Assembly: GCF_000346465.2 (NCBI RefSeq)
Contig: NC_034009.1
Span: 47,746,703-47,810,702 of the forward strand
DNA length: 64,000 nucleotides
Reading direction: 5' to 3'
From: Prunus persica
Lineage: Eukaryota > Streptophyta > Magnoliopsida > Rosales > Rosaceae
Shown: one piece after another, positions 49,560-60,465 of the stretch
Layout: each line of letters begins with the position of its first letter
Position numbering within the stretch: the first letter of the stretch is position 1
Notes under the pieces: generated by a model
What the model was told of the DNA's origin: nothing
Seen by the model: only the letters and a program-made list of their open reading frames with translations
The model's database searches: none
Position numbers and translations under genes: made by a program

Positions 49560-51300
49560 GGTGCATAGATGTTGCCAATACCCAACTGGTCTAGTGAATT
49601 GTGGAACGCTTTACTGGAAATTGCCTTTGTCAAAATATCCGCCAATTGATCCTCCGACTTTACGAAAGGAAACTAAATCACTTTAGCTTCGAGCTTCTGT
49701 TTGATATAGTGTCGATCTACCTCAACATGTTTGGTGTGATCATGTTGAACTGGATTATGTGTAATAATTATTGCAGTTTTGTTGTCACAAAAGAGATTCA
49801 TTACAGATGTAGGTCTATACCCAAGTTTAGTAGGCAATCTCTTTAACCAAATGAATTCACAAATTCCTTTAGTCATACCTCTTAACTCGGCTTTTGCACT
49901 GGATAAGGTGACCACCTTCTATATCTTGCTTCTCCATGTAACCAAATCACCTCCTACGAATGTGAAGTAACCGGATGTGGATTTCCTATCTGTTAGACTT
50001 CCTACCCAATCTGCATCTGTGTAACCATCAACATTCAGATGACCATGTTTTGAGAACATAAGTCATTTTTCGAGTGCAGACTTCAAATATCTAAGTATCT
50101 GAATAACAACATTCATGTGATCTTCAGTCAGAATGCATAAATTGACTGACTACGCTCACCGCATAAGCAATGTCTGGCTTAGTATGAGACAAGTAAATCA
50201 ATCTTCCCACTAACCTTTGGTATCTTTCTTTGTTAGTTAGAACTTGATCTGGGTATTCTCCAAGATGATGATTCTGAGCAATAGTAGTGTATACAGGTTT
50301 GCAATCTAGCATTCCTGTTTTTGTCAATAAGTCCAAGACATATTTCCTTTGAGAGAGAAATATGCCTTGTTGTGATCGGGCCACCTCAATCCCCAAGAAA
50401 TATTTGAGTCCACCTAGATTCTTTATCTCAAATTCAGTGGCCAAATAGTCTTATAGTTGAGATATTTCATGTTTATCATTCCCAGTAATAATCATGTCGT
50501 CAACATAGATTACTAAAGTTGTTACCTTTCCTTTCTGATGTTTCAAGAACAAAGTATGATATGAGTTACTATGTCTGAAACCATTGTTCTTTATTGCCAT
50601 GGTGAACCGTCTAAACCATGCACGTGGTGACTGTTTCAATCCATACAACGCCTTTCGTAATTTACATACTGTTCCAATCTTAGTAGTACTATCTAGGAGG
50701 AATGTCCATATACACCTCCTCCGTGAGTTCTCCATGTAGGAATGCATTCTTTACATCAAACTGGTGTAGTGACCAGTCCAAATTAGCTGCGAGGGACAAT
50801 AAGACTCTGACTGTATTCAATTTTGCAACTGGTGCAAAGGTTTCTTCATAATCTACACCATAAGTCTGTGTGCACCTTTTCGCCACAAGTCTTGCTGTGT
50901 ATTGCTCGATAGATCCATCATCATTGTGTTTTATGGTAAACACTCATCTACATCGGACAGTCTTTTTTTTCCATGGTAAATTTTCCAGTGTCCAAGTCTA
51001 ATTCTTCTCAATAGCTTTCATCTATTCTTTTATAGCTTGAACCCACTTAAGATCTTTAAATGCTTTAGCAACCTTGGTTGGCATATGAATAGCAGACAAC
51101 TGATGCACAAAGGCCTTGAGTGGTTCATACAGCTTCTCAGTAGTTACATGATTCGCAATTGGATACTTTGATGTCTTGCCAATATCAGGTGAATAATGAT
51201 TTGGTGTCTTTTCACGATTCTGCCTGAAAGGTAATTGGTATCAAATAGATTTATCCTTTAAATTCACAAGTGTAGTAGAAGTAGTTACCTCAAGGATATT
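49560..51300 (-). pseudogene. Copia reverse transcriptase and RNase H remnants
   Basis: On the minus strand, broken frames encode the Copia RT ([29 protein letters not shown] near 50943-50710; YGLKQSPRAWF, then the active-site box YVDDMIITGND near 50510-50470; FEIKNLGGLKYFLGIE near 50430) and the RNase H end (VTLSSAKAELRGM, FCDNKTAI, KHVEVDRHYIK, 49915-49673). Frameshifts and stops separate the pieces, for example near 50450 and 50690. Confidence 0.88.
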
Positions 51301-51559
51301 CTCAGGAGATTGGTCTATTGGTACTGTTAAGTTAAAGAGGGGTCTTCATCTTGTTGTTCTGTATTGTTTGTGGGTGTGAGACTTGAATCAGAAACATCTT
51401 TGCAAAGATCATGTGGGCAATTGTTTGCTTTTGGCAGAGAGTAATCACGTGCTCCAGACTCGGGACGATCGATCATTTCTGTATATTGGATAATTTCTTC
51501 GTTTTCCAAGTTGCTCCAATTCTGCTCTTCACTTCGTATTCTCCATGAAGCGTAGAATT

Positions 51560-52215
51560 GGATGATGGGTCATGGAAGAACATCTCAGATTACAGAAAGG
51601 TCATATCCAAAGTGACATAGGTACATCAGGTAGGAGGGTGATAACAGCAGTAGCCCTTCTGATGAGTAGCATAACCCACAAAAACACAACAAAGCGCACA
51701 GGGATTAAGTTTGCTAGGTTGATTTTTGCAGAGATGAATGAAAGCCACACATCCAAAGATTCGGGGTGTGAGTACCAAAACAGAGGGCAGGGGCCCGTGT
51801 TGCGTAAGCACTTGTAAGGAAGTTTTAAATGTCAATACACTAGAAGGCATGCGGTTGATGAGGTGAATTGCGGTGACAATAGCATCATCCTAGTAATGGT
51901 GGGGAACATGAGTGTCAATCAGAAGTGCTCGGGCGGTTTTAAGAAGATGTCGATTCTTTCGTTCAGCAACACCATTTTGTTGTGGTGTCTGAGGACAAGT
52001 CGTCTCATGGATAATTCCATGTTGTAGAAGAACTGAAAACAGAAAAACACTTCATTTTTATTCTTCAGCAAATAAAGCCATGTCATCCGTGTATAATCAT
52101 CTACGAATGTAACAAACCATTGAATGCCAGAATGAGCAGTGATAGGTGAAGGTCCCCATACATCAGAGTGAATTAACATAAACAGAGTAGTATATTCGTT
52201 AGTACTCAACAGATA
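51560..52215 (-). pseudogene. Copia integrase, C-proximal part
   Basis: Minus-strand pieces include LIHSDVWGPS and FVTFVDDYTRMTWLYLL (integrase core with the usual D residues) at 52236-51919, and FGCVAFIHL and CVFVGYATHQKGY at 51850-51626. The N-side of the integrase is on the far side of the hAT-like insertion (above 55007). Stops and frame changes are present. Confidence 0.85.
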
Positions 52216-52223
52216 GGGCACAT

Positions 52224-55006
52224 TAGGAGTAGGCATTCAAATGGACCGAAAAAACAAAAAAAAAATCAAGTTGACTAAAAAGTCAACAACCGATCAAAAA
52301 ATCAAACCGAACCAGTTCCAATTTCGATTCCATACCTCTAAAACCCGAACTGGACCAGCTTTAATATAATTAATTTTTAATTTTTAATTTTTATAAATAC
52401 ATTGGGCCTTATTTTACCTCAACCTTCCACTCTCAGCTTGAAGCCCAAAGAATTGGGCCTAAACCTATCATCTATATCTCAAGCCCAACACCTTATATTT
52501 TTAATTTTTTTAGTAGCCCACCTTGTTTGGGCCTAAAATTTGGCACGCCAAAGTTCAAAAGACAGGCCCATGGTGAAATTACCTGCCCAGCCCAAAAACT
52601 TGAGGGTAACAAAATTAGGATCCAGACAGGTTGGGCTTCAGGCCAGGATGTCAAGAACAAAAAAACCGGGCCCAAGAAAGATCAACATGGAAACTATCAC
52701 TTGGGCTTCAAGGATCAGCCCATAAATTTTGTTGGGTTCAAACCCAAGGGAATTAAAAACACACCCACGTGATTGCCTCAGCTTTGAAAAGTCAGCAATT
52801 TCAACTAAGTTAAAAATATGAGAGGGACATCTCTGAAACACTGCCAGCAGAAGATCAAAACCCATCTGTGATCGGAGATTCTACTCCAAAAAGCAATACA
52901 CCATCTTCCAAGGAATTCACGGGTCACGCTTTCTAAATTAGAACGGGAAACAGGGAGCTGTTCAGAAAATACAAAAGAAAAACCAACCGCCATAAAAAGC
53001 CCACACATACGGTGGCGTTGGTTGAAATAGAAAGCTGCCACCCAGGTAACCAGGGAAGGGACTGCTTTAGGAGGTAACTACTGAGAGCCTATCTGCCATG
53101 ATTGATAAAAATCCTTTTTTACTTTACATTATAGGAGATCTTTTTACCGCCCATTATTTAAATTTGAAACCACCTCCCCAAGAGGGTCTCTTATAAAAAC
53201 AAAAGTAGGCAAGGAAGGAAAGGACACTCAATTCATCAATCAATCAAAAAAAATAAACAACAAGAAAACAACCAAAAGCTCACTTGGATTCCAAGAGAAA
53301 CCAACTTTAGATCAGAATTCCAAAGTTCAGACTTAGAAAATAAGTCTTCTAAAAACGAGATCTCTCTCGTTACAAATTTGGTTCAGCAAAAGCCGAGGCA
53401 AGCAGAATTTGAGTCTTCACAAACGTGGAGACCTCAGCGAACTTATGAAGAGTCCTGCTCAAGCAAAACAACGCTCGTAGTGCAATCCCTAGCCCACTAG
53501 GCCCTCGAGAACAGCCACTTCTGCCCCTTCAAACTGAAGAAGCTGCAGTTCTGCCTACTAAAAGGCCTCATGAAGCGTGAAGTAAACATAAAGCTCTGCC
53601 AAAATTGAACTTTGGTATCGATTTATAGCTCAGCCTAGCATCTGAAGTCACGAAGCAGTACGGACCAACCCAGGCGCGTCCAGTCTAGCCCAAACCAGAG
53701 CCTTCTATCCAGCAGAAACGGAGTTCCGGCCGTCTTTTAACCTTCCTAGCGTCGATATGCATATTTATTGTTTTGTAAAAGGCAGTTCTGCCTAAAAAAG
53801 CCCAACTTCTATCAAATATTTCTGGCCAGAACAGCCATTTGATACTGAGATAAAATTATGAAAGTCCTCACCAGTCTGAAGCAAGAAAAGAACTTACTTG
53901 GGAGATATTCCTCACCCAAATTCACAATCATTTGTTTTAGAAGTCAGTAACTTGGGGCGCAAGTTATCCACTCTAAAAGAAGTCTGCTAGGATTTACATT
54001 GCTAGCAGTGGCACGCTCACACACCAAAGAAAGCTGACTTGTCGACCAACAAATGGTCTCCAAGCCAGTGGGGAACTTTGCCCTTCCATCTCAGGAGTAG
54101 ACAACGAAAACGGGTGAACACACCTTTTTTAATTAATATTACCTTAGCCAAATTCAAACCCTAGCCTCTCTCTCTCTCTCCCTTTTTCTTTTTTCTTCTC
54201 TCTTTCTCTCCTGAAGAAAACCTAGCCTCAACTTCTTCTTCTCTTCTTCTCATTTTCCTCTCCTCTCATCTCTATCTGATTTATCTTTTTGTTTCTTACT
54301 CTCCTTTGGTGCATCGATTGGATCTGTTTTGCTAGATAGTTTTTTTTGGGTATCTTTTAAGGTTCAGATATGGTTTTTCTTGTACTGATTCGTCGATTCG
54401 CTCTTAGCTCAGCAGCAATGACAGTGACCTTCCTCTTGCTAGATGCTTACTCAGGTTAGTGTCTCAGAGCATATCCATATTTAATCTTAGCAAGATTTTT
54501 GTTTTGTTTTCACTGAAATCTGATGTTGGTTTTTTTTTTTTTTTCCTTCAACCATTGCCCTAACAAATGACTTATGAGGTGGTCTTGATGGAGACAAAGG
54601 TGATGACTTGCCCCTAAAACTCACCACTAAAGGTGGTCTTGATGGAGACGAAGCACCCAATGGCGAACTCCTCTGCGTTGTTATCTTCCATGGCCATGCC
54701 CCTTATTTTTTTTTGTTTTTCCCCAAATTGAAGTGTTTTGATTTGTGATACAAAGCCCTAGTTATTTTCGCTGCACCTGATGTGCTAGTGGGCTTAGTTG
54801 GAATTGGCCCAATTCTTAATAATCCAAGCAAGCCTTTGCCTTTATTTGTTTCTTTCAACTTTTTTAATTTGATGGAGAAGATTGAAAAATAAAAAAACTA
54901 AGCTATGATTTTTTGTCGGTCCAAACCGAAAAATCGAAACTGAACCAGATCTTAACTGGTATAAGATGACTAAGAATCGGGCAGAATCGGACCATGCCCA
55001 GTCCTA
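52224..55006. mobile_element. hAT-like element inserted in the Copia integrase
   Basis: The left end TAGGAGTAGGCATTC (52224) pairs with the reverse complement of the right end (TAGGACTGGGCATGG, ending 55006). The flanks GGGCACAT (52216-52223) and GGGCACAC (55007-55014) are an 8-bp duplication with one change. Copia integrase sequence resumes directly on the other side. Inside lie a solo LTR (52524-54120) and, at about 54140-54740, a pyrimidine-rich leader-like stretch with an exon-like segment and a repeated GGTGGTCTTGATGGAGAC motif (about 54578 and 54631). No transposase is present. Confidence 0.85.
52524..54120 (-). mobile_element. Solo LTR, 1597 bp, minus strand, target duplication CACCT
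   Basis: It begins TGTTTGGGCC and ends ACGGGTGAACA on the plus strand, the inverse of the solo LTR at 38276. It is flanked by CACCT at 52519-52523 and 54121-54125. Shared internal words include AATCAATCAA and TTTGGTTCAGC. It lies inside the hAT-like element, so it is the youngest of the three nested insertions. Confidence 0.85.
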
Positions 55007-55014
55007 GGGCACAC

Positions 55015-55689
55015 GGTGACTCTGGCCAAAATACAAGTGTCACATGTGAAGTCAGAGTCCTTGAAACCTGAGAATAAATATGGTATAAGATGCTTCATAT
55101 AACTAAAAGACGGATGTCCCAATCGATGGTGTCACAACCAGGTTTGCTTTTGTTTGCTATCAGAGGGATGCGTCACACTGTTAGCCATGCCGAGACTAAA
55201 GTCATCTACATAATATAGCCTCCCTCTCTTAGTACCACGACCAAGAATCTCCTTAGTGTGAATATCCTGAAGCAAACAAAAACTCGAGTAAATGAGTACA
55301 CAATAATTCAATTGTTCAGTAAGTTGACTAACAGACATCAATTTATTAGATAAAGATGGAACAAGTAAAGTATTAAACAGTGAGAGAGAGGATGAGAGGG
55401 CAACAATATCAGCCTCTATCATAGGATAAGTAACTCCATTGGCATTAGCAATACAAGTTCGTCGGGGTTGTGTAGTATTCATAAAATCATTAGGATCAAA
55501 CGTCATATGATCAGTTGCATTGAAATCAATTATCCAACTCCTGGAATCAATCTTATTCGAAGTATGGAATCCATAACCAGTACCATTACTAGTCGCATTG
55601 CATTTTGTTCGATCTTTGAGAGTAGCCCACAATTTCGGGGTAGTCATGCAATTTAAAACAAGTCTCACGAGTGTGTCTCGGATCACCAC
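55015..55689 (-). pseudogene. Copia protease and pre-integrase (GAG-pre) region
   Basis: On the minus strand the frame 55689-55132 contains SWIIDFNATDHMTF, the Copia protease active-site region (usually D-S/T-GA; here DFNATDHMT, with changes), followed by NKLMSVSQLTEQLNYCVLIY and a pre-integrase segment with LGRGTKRGRLYYVD. Below 55132 the integrase zinc-binding part continues toward the hAT insertion. Upstream, the usual gag domain is missing. Confidence 0.8.
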
Positions 55690-55739
55690 AAATGTGTCAG
55701 GTCGTTAGTCGGGAAGTCATAACCTATGCAGCGGAAGAT

Positions 55740-55990
55740 GTATATGATACAGGTTTAGTAGGAATCCGGATCAAGATATGAGCCGGAGTCGAAGTCGAAG
55801 TCGAATTAGGGATCTGGGTCTGAATCATAGACAAATTTGGTGTCGGTGTAGGGGTCATCATAGGAGTTGGGGTCGGGGTCGTCGTCGTCGTCATAGTTAA
55901 GGTCAGGGTCGTCAAAATAGGATCCTGATTCAGGATCAGGCTCGGGGATTCAGGATCAGGTTCGGGGTCAAAGTCTACATCTATAGGAAC
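55740..55990 (-). repeat. Low-complexity GGTCGGGGT-type tract where Copia gag is expected
   Basis: The plus strand is full of short repeats such as GGAGTCGAAGTCGAAGTCGA, GGGGTCGTCGTCGTCGTC and GATTCAGGATCAGG. The minus-strand open frame is Thr/Pro/Met repeats without domain character. It lies between the Copia leader and protease, in place of a recognisable gag. Confidence 0.7.
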
Positions 55991-56104
55991 TAAGCCACCT
56001 GGGCACTCAACTCGGCTACAATTGGTTGAGAAGGAAAGGATGAGTCGGTGGTGCTACCTTCATGAGGATTGAAAATAAATTCCAAGATTGCCGCTCTGAT
56101 GCCA

Positions 56105-56340
56105 TACTAAAATATGAAACCTAATACGAGAATATTTGTTTGTGGGAATTTTCTGTGTATTCTTCTCATTGTAGGAGGTCATATTTATAATACAACAAAA
56201 CTTGAATGGGCATGTAAAAAATAAATTCATATTTCTATTTACAATAGGAAATCAGGAATTAAAGTAAATCAAATATAATTATAATAGGAATCCTTCGTAT
56301 GTAAGGAAAGAGAGTCAATAGTCCACAAGTCACGCAAACA
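56105..56340 (-). repeat. Copia 5' LTR
   Basis: On the minus strand it starts TGTTTGCGTGACTTGTGG and runs to TTTTAGTA, adjoining the primer site. It is similar throughout to 49309-49545. The interval 56341-56698 beyond it has no gene. Confidence 0.88.
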
Positions 56341-56698
56341 GGTGCCACATGTCGTTGCGTTGGAGCCACTTCCTGAGTAGACGACCACCACAATTGCGTT
56401 CATGATCATGATGTTCGACTATAACAGCAGATCATTGTAGTGGTAATAATTTGAAGGGAACGACAAAGCTTCTGAGGTTATTCATTTCATCGTGCGTACG
56501 TGGTCATGAATGTATTCTTTTGGTTTCTTCCTTCTTGTTGTAATTGCTGAGTAAATAATATCTAACGTTGTGTGATAGAGGGTGTATCATGAATATTTTT
56601 TTTTATAGTTAAATATTAAAATGTACTAGGATATACTTAGTTAATTTTAGAGTTCGTTCAACACTTATTTGTGACGAGTTTTAGGGGGTTTTTTTTTA

Positions 56699-56805
56699 GG
56701 GAAATAGCTTAAAATGCCACCATTTTTATAATTTTAACTAAAAATACCACCTCTTCCCAATTTTTTTACAACTACCACCTATAAATACATTTTTATTGTG
56801 GAATG
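56699..56805. mobile_element. Mutator-like MITE end, inverted relative to the copy at 63701-63820
   Basis: GGGAAATAGCTTAAAATG is followed by about 85 bp that match the reverse complement of 63715-63820, including TATAATTTTAACTAAAAATACCA. The second terminus GCTATTTCCC is absent here. No target duplication is visible. Confidence 0.65.
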
Positions 56806-57269
56806 ATTGTACCCATTTCAGTTTTTCAGAAATTGGATTCTCTCTCAACTCTCTTGGCTCTATCTCTCTCTTCAGCCCTTCTCTCTCCCTCGTGTAACTC
56901 TCTCTCTCTCCGACGCAATCGTCTTTCTCCCTCAGCGGTGGCTATTCATCCAAGCTTAACTCAACGGTTCACATCCACGAGGTACTGTTCATCTTCCTTG
57001 TCTTTGAAATTTAGGGTTTTTGTGAATTTGGTTTATGGTGTATGGATACCAAACACTTTAATTTGGTTTTGGGTTTCAATTCTTTGTGCCCAAGTACTAA
57101 TTAATACCAAACACTTTAATTATCACCATGTTCTCAAATTTCAGGCCACAATTAAGTAAGAGAAAATCCATTATTTGTGCGCAGTCAAACCCAAATCCTT
57201 TTCTATCTCTCTGCCTCCTCTGGCTCTGTTTCAGAAACCTGGACAATCCATCCTGACGCTGCGTGTGTG

Positions 57270-59203
57270 ATGAACTGCTTGTCATTGTCGCACTTTTCAC
57301 GCAACCGCCATTTTCAGAACGAAGGGTCGTTTTGTGGCGACGAGTTTTCTGTACAGACCTTGTTCGTGGAAAAGAAAATTGGACCTTTCGTGTGGGGTTA
57401 AGTGCATCAACTTAGAATCAACGAGATTCCATATTCAGCTCTGCTGATCTCGAAGCAAAGCCAGCAGCAGCGTCAGCAGGAAGACGACATAGTCTCGTTC
57501 ACGGAGGAAGTCAGAAGCTGAACCGGTTGTGGAGCTGGCAAAAGATGCCTTCTATGTAGTGCGCAAAGGAGATATTGTTGGTGTTTATAAGAGTTTCGGC
57601 GATTGTCAGGCTCAGCTTAGTTCTTCGGTAATTTTACATTTGTCTATTTCTGGGTTAAATGGGTTTAATGTGCTTGAACTTCACTTCACTTCACTCTTTC
57701 TTTTTTGTTTGGAATTGTGGTAGATATTTGATCCTCCTGTTAGTGTGTACAAAGGGTACTCTTTGCCTACGGACACGGAAGAATATTCATGTGGACTTAC
57801 GAATGCCATTTACACAATCGCTGCTGCAGATTTGAAGGACGATATTTTCAGCAAGCTTATGCATTGCCCTTTTCAAGTAAGAGTTCACTTGCTACCTTCT
57901 GCAATTCATTTTCCGATTTCGATTTCAAAAAGGCAAACTTTTCACTGTGTGCCATTTGGAATTAAACTCCTAATTAGACTTCCAATGGACCAGTGAGATT
58001 TAGGCTTCCAATTTCAACTTCAAAAGTCCCCCTTCCAATTTCAATTTCAAAAGTCCCCATTTTAAATTGAACTCCTAATTGTGCTTCCAATATACCAGTG
58101 AGATTTATCATTTATGGCATAGCAGTTGATTGTGCTTGTATCTTGTATTGTAGATTATTTTTTATAATTGTCAGCTCCTTTACATGTTATGGAGTAAGAT
58201 AAACAATGTACTATGCGCAACAGAGACACTTTTAACTCTGAGGCTGAAGAATGTAATAATTAGTCTGAGCTCAAGCATTTTTGGACGGGTGTTTTTTGAA
58301 TTAATTTGAGCTGCTTCTTCATGCATCTCGTACTAATTATCTATAGATTGGGGGTATAATTTACTTCTTTTCACTTCAAGATCCAGGATCTTTGCAAGGT
58401 GAAGCATCTGTCATGGATGCACTCAAAAAGAGATCCCATGAAGTGCCAGCATCAGATAATTTTGGTGAGTTCATAATCATGGCTATCTCTGAAGTACCCT
58501 CATTGGAGAAAAGGAAGAACAATTGTCTTCGAAATGCTATTACTTTCTTATTCCCGACTATCTACCAGTAAAATTTGTTGTATTCTTGAGCGTTTCTATT
58601 TCTTTATAGACAATAAAGATACATTATCTCGTGTGTTTCTGGCCATTTTCTATTTTGTTTCTTGTTTTTTCCTATTCAAATGTTCAGCTTATTCTGTATT
58701 GTTAATTGTTTGGGTTTGCGTATAATATGATATAACTACAACTTAAAGACGTTGGAGGTTGATTATATTGTGTGCCTTGTGCCTCAGATGCATTTTGATT
58801 TTGCTGCCTTAGTTTCTACTTGTTTTAATGCTTTGCAGGAAGTAATTGGTTCATCTTCCTTTTTCAGATGATACATTGAGAAAGCATGTCAAGATAGATC
58901 ATTCCACTCAATCATTACCCTTAGATTCTGTAAGTTGAATTCGTGGTGGTAATGCCAATGATGTCTGATGATTGGAAAAAAGCTTTTATTTATTTATTTA
59001 TTTTAAAAGATACTATGTCTTGAAACTGTTAGAGGGCTGCTTGTTAAAGTTAGCAGCACCTCAAGTCCCTTTTTGCTTGATGCTGATTATCTTCAAACTT
59101 GTGTATGTGCTGATAGGAATTGGAAAATCCTCTAATCATAATCCATGAGAAGAAAATCTCAAGTATTAATGATGTGGTTAAAGTATTGGAGTTGGTTTTG
59201 CAG
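57270..59203 (+). pseudogene. RNase H1-like gene remnant: hybrid-binding domain kept, catalytic domain missing
   Basis: An ATG at 57270 opens a transit-peptide-like start (MNCLSLSHFSRNRHF), but the frame stops at 57399-57401 and again near 57490. The next open part, without ATG, holds the RNase H1 N-terminal (viroplasmin-like) domain: FYVVRKGDIVGVYKSFGDC (exon to 57627) and VSVYKGYSLP...LTNAIYTIAAADLKDDIF (57724-57876). Likely further exons are 58383-58464, 58869-58930 and 59117-59203. The catalytic RNase H domain that should follow is not found by 59718. The family removes RNA from RNA:DNA hybrids, in chloroplasts for some plant members. Frameshift, missing start link and missing catalytic part point to a pseudogene or captured fragment. 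Confidence 0.7.
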
Positions 59204-59718
59204 GTTAGCATTTCTCTGGTTAGGTTCATTAGTTTCTTTGTTTTTACTATGAATTGGTTGACAAACTTTTGCTTCTTTTCAAAAGCAAAGGTATTTGCAT
59301 TTTGTTATATATTTCAGAACCAAAGTTATAAAAGAAAATGGTTTTCCTCTTTGCTAATTGAGAATCATGTGCAGTTATGATTTCAGATCTGTAGATAACC
59401 TGTTGTTGCTGATATTGCTACACGGGAGGAGAACAGAACAACTTGGAAAATGTGCAAGAAGGGAGAGCTAACTCATACAACGAAGAACAAATTGATGAAG
59501 TTAAGATCAAATTAGTAGAATTTGTGAGCTCTCCATTATTTATAATTATAGGTAGGAAGTATGTATGTAATAGAGCAAAGATTGGTTGACTATGTAATAA
59601 CAATTGAATTGTCAAGTTTTATGAAAGAAATAATTTTTGCTCCTTGGGATAGTATTGTTAGGGTTCGGTGGCGATTTATTTTCCATGTCTAAATTGTAGT
59701 ATGTACTGGATGTGTGTG

Positions 59719-59901
59719 TATTGTATGTAGATTGACTTAATATTGCTATCTTATTGCATGTGTATTGTACTAATATTGCCTGTGTATTGTATACATATTG
59801 TATGCATATTGCCATCGTATTGCATGTATATTGTAATGCTATTGCTATCGTATTGCCATTATATTGCCCTAATATTGCCTCTCTAGTGTATGTATATTGA
59901 C
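59719..59901. repeat. 11-bp periodic tandem array, block 1
   Basis: Sixteen consecutive 11-bp units of the form TATTGYNNNNN (two degenerate at their start), ending with a partial one. The first six bases are conserved and the other five vary. The minus-strand open frame shows the matching 11-residue rhythm (QY..NT.AI), a by-product of the repeat. The stretch 59204-59718 before it holds no gene I recognise. Confidence 0.9.
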
Positions 59902-60096
59902 TACGGCTCATCAATGGGTTTACGGTTTGGGCCATATTGCATTCAAAAAGAAGACGAGGAGGAGAAAGAAACAACGTGCCTTTCAAAAACAGGCAGTCAA
60001 GTGCATCATAATTGCATCGTAAGACATTGTAAGAAATTATTTTAAAAAATAATAACAACTAAAAAATAATTTACAAAAAAAAAGAAGGTATGAATA

Positions 60097-60305
60097 AAGA
60101 GACAGAGAGCGAATAAGGGGAGAACGAGGCAGAACGAAGCTAGAAAGAGACAGAGAGAGAGAGCTGCGCTACAGAAAGAGAGCAAAGAGAGAGTTGCACT
60201 AGAGAGAGAGAGAGAGCCAAGAGAGAGATAGAGAGCTGCGATAGACAGATACAAAGAGAGAGAGATGTGCCACAGAGAGAGAGCCGAGTGAGCTAAGAGA
60301 GAACA
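60097..60305. repeat. GA-rich degenerate repeat
   Basis: Purine-rich sequence with AGAGAGAGAG runs and a recurring GAGAGAGCTGCG or GAGAGTTGCAC motif. It lies between the two 11-bp array blocks. Non-coding. Confidence 0.8.
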
Positions 60306-60366
60306 AAATTTCTGAACATGTGAAAAATCTGCAATAAGTGGACAATAATTATATTTTTATAGATGA

Positions 60367-60465
60367 TATTGTAATACTATTGCTATCGTATTGTGGTTAT
60401 ATTGCTTTAATATTGCCTCTATAGTGTACATGTATTGGCCTAATATTGCTATTATATCGTATGTC
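60367..60465. repeat. 11-bp periodic tandem array, block 2
   Basis: Nine 11-bp units TATTGYNNNNN in strict register. The order of the variable parts follows units 11-16 of block 1 (AATAC/AATGC, TATCG, then TTA, TAA, CTCTA/CTCTC, and a TAGTGT unit), so block 2 is a copied stretch of block 1. Confidence 0.9.

Larger units (their letters stand above)
49309..56340 (-). mobile_element. Ty1/Copia retrotransposon, minus strand, with nested insertions
   Basis: Two LTRs of about 237 bp (49309-49545 and 56105-56340) bound the element and are roughly 85-90% alike. Target flanks are GATGC (49304-49308) and GGTGC (56341-56345), one mismatch. Next to the minus-strand 5' LTR is a primer site TGGCATCAGAGCGGC (56104-56090), like the initiator tRNA-Met site. 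Next to the other LTR is the purine tract GTGAGGGGAAG (49556-49546). The coding order on the minus strand is pre-integrase, integrase, reverse transcriptase, RNase H, which is Copia order. A hAT-like element (52224-55006) splits it. It is an old, dead copy. Confidence 0.93.

Noticed and set aside
52527..53041. Open frames inside 52524-54120
   Set aside because: They lie in a solo LTR and show no conserved domain.
55724..55915. Thr/Pro-repeat protein on the minus strand
   Set aside because: It is a translation of a low-complexity DNA tract inside a dead Copia element.
59612..60058. Minus-strand frame with 11-residue repeats (QY..NT.AI)
   Set aside because: The amino-acid rhythm follows from the 11-bp DNA array, because three units make 33 bp. 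No start context or homology supports a protein.
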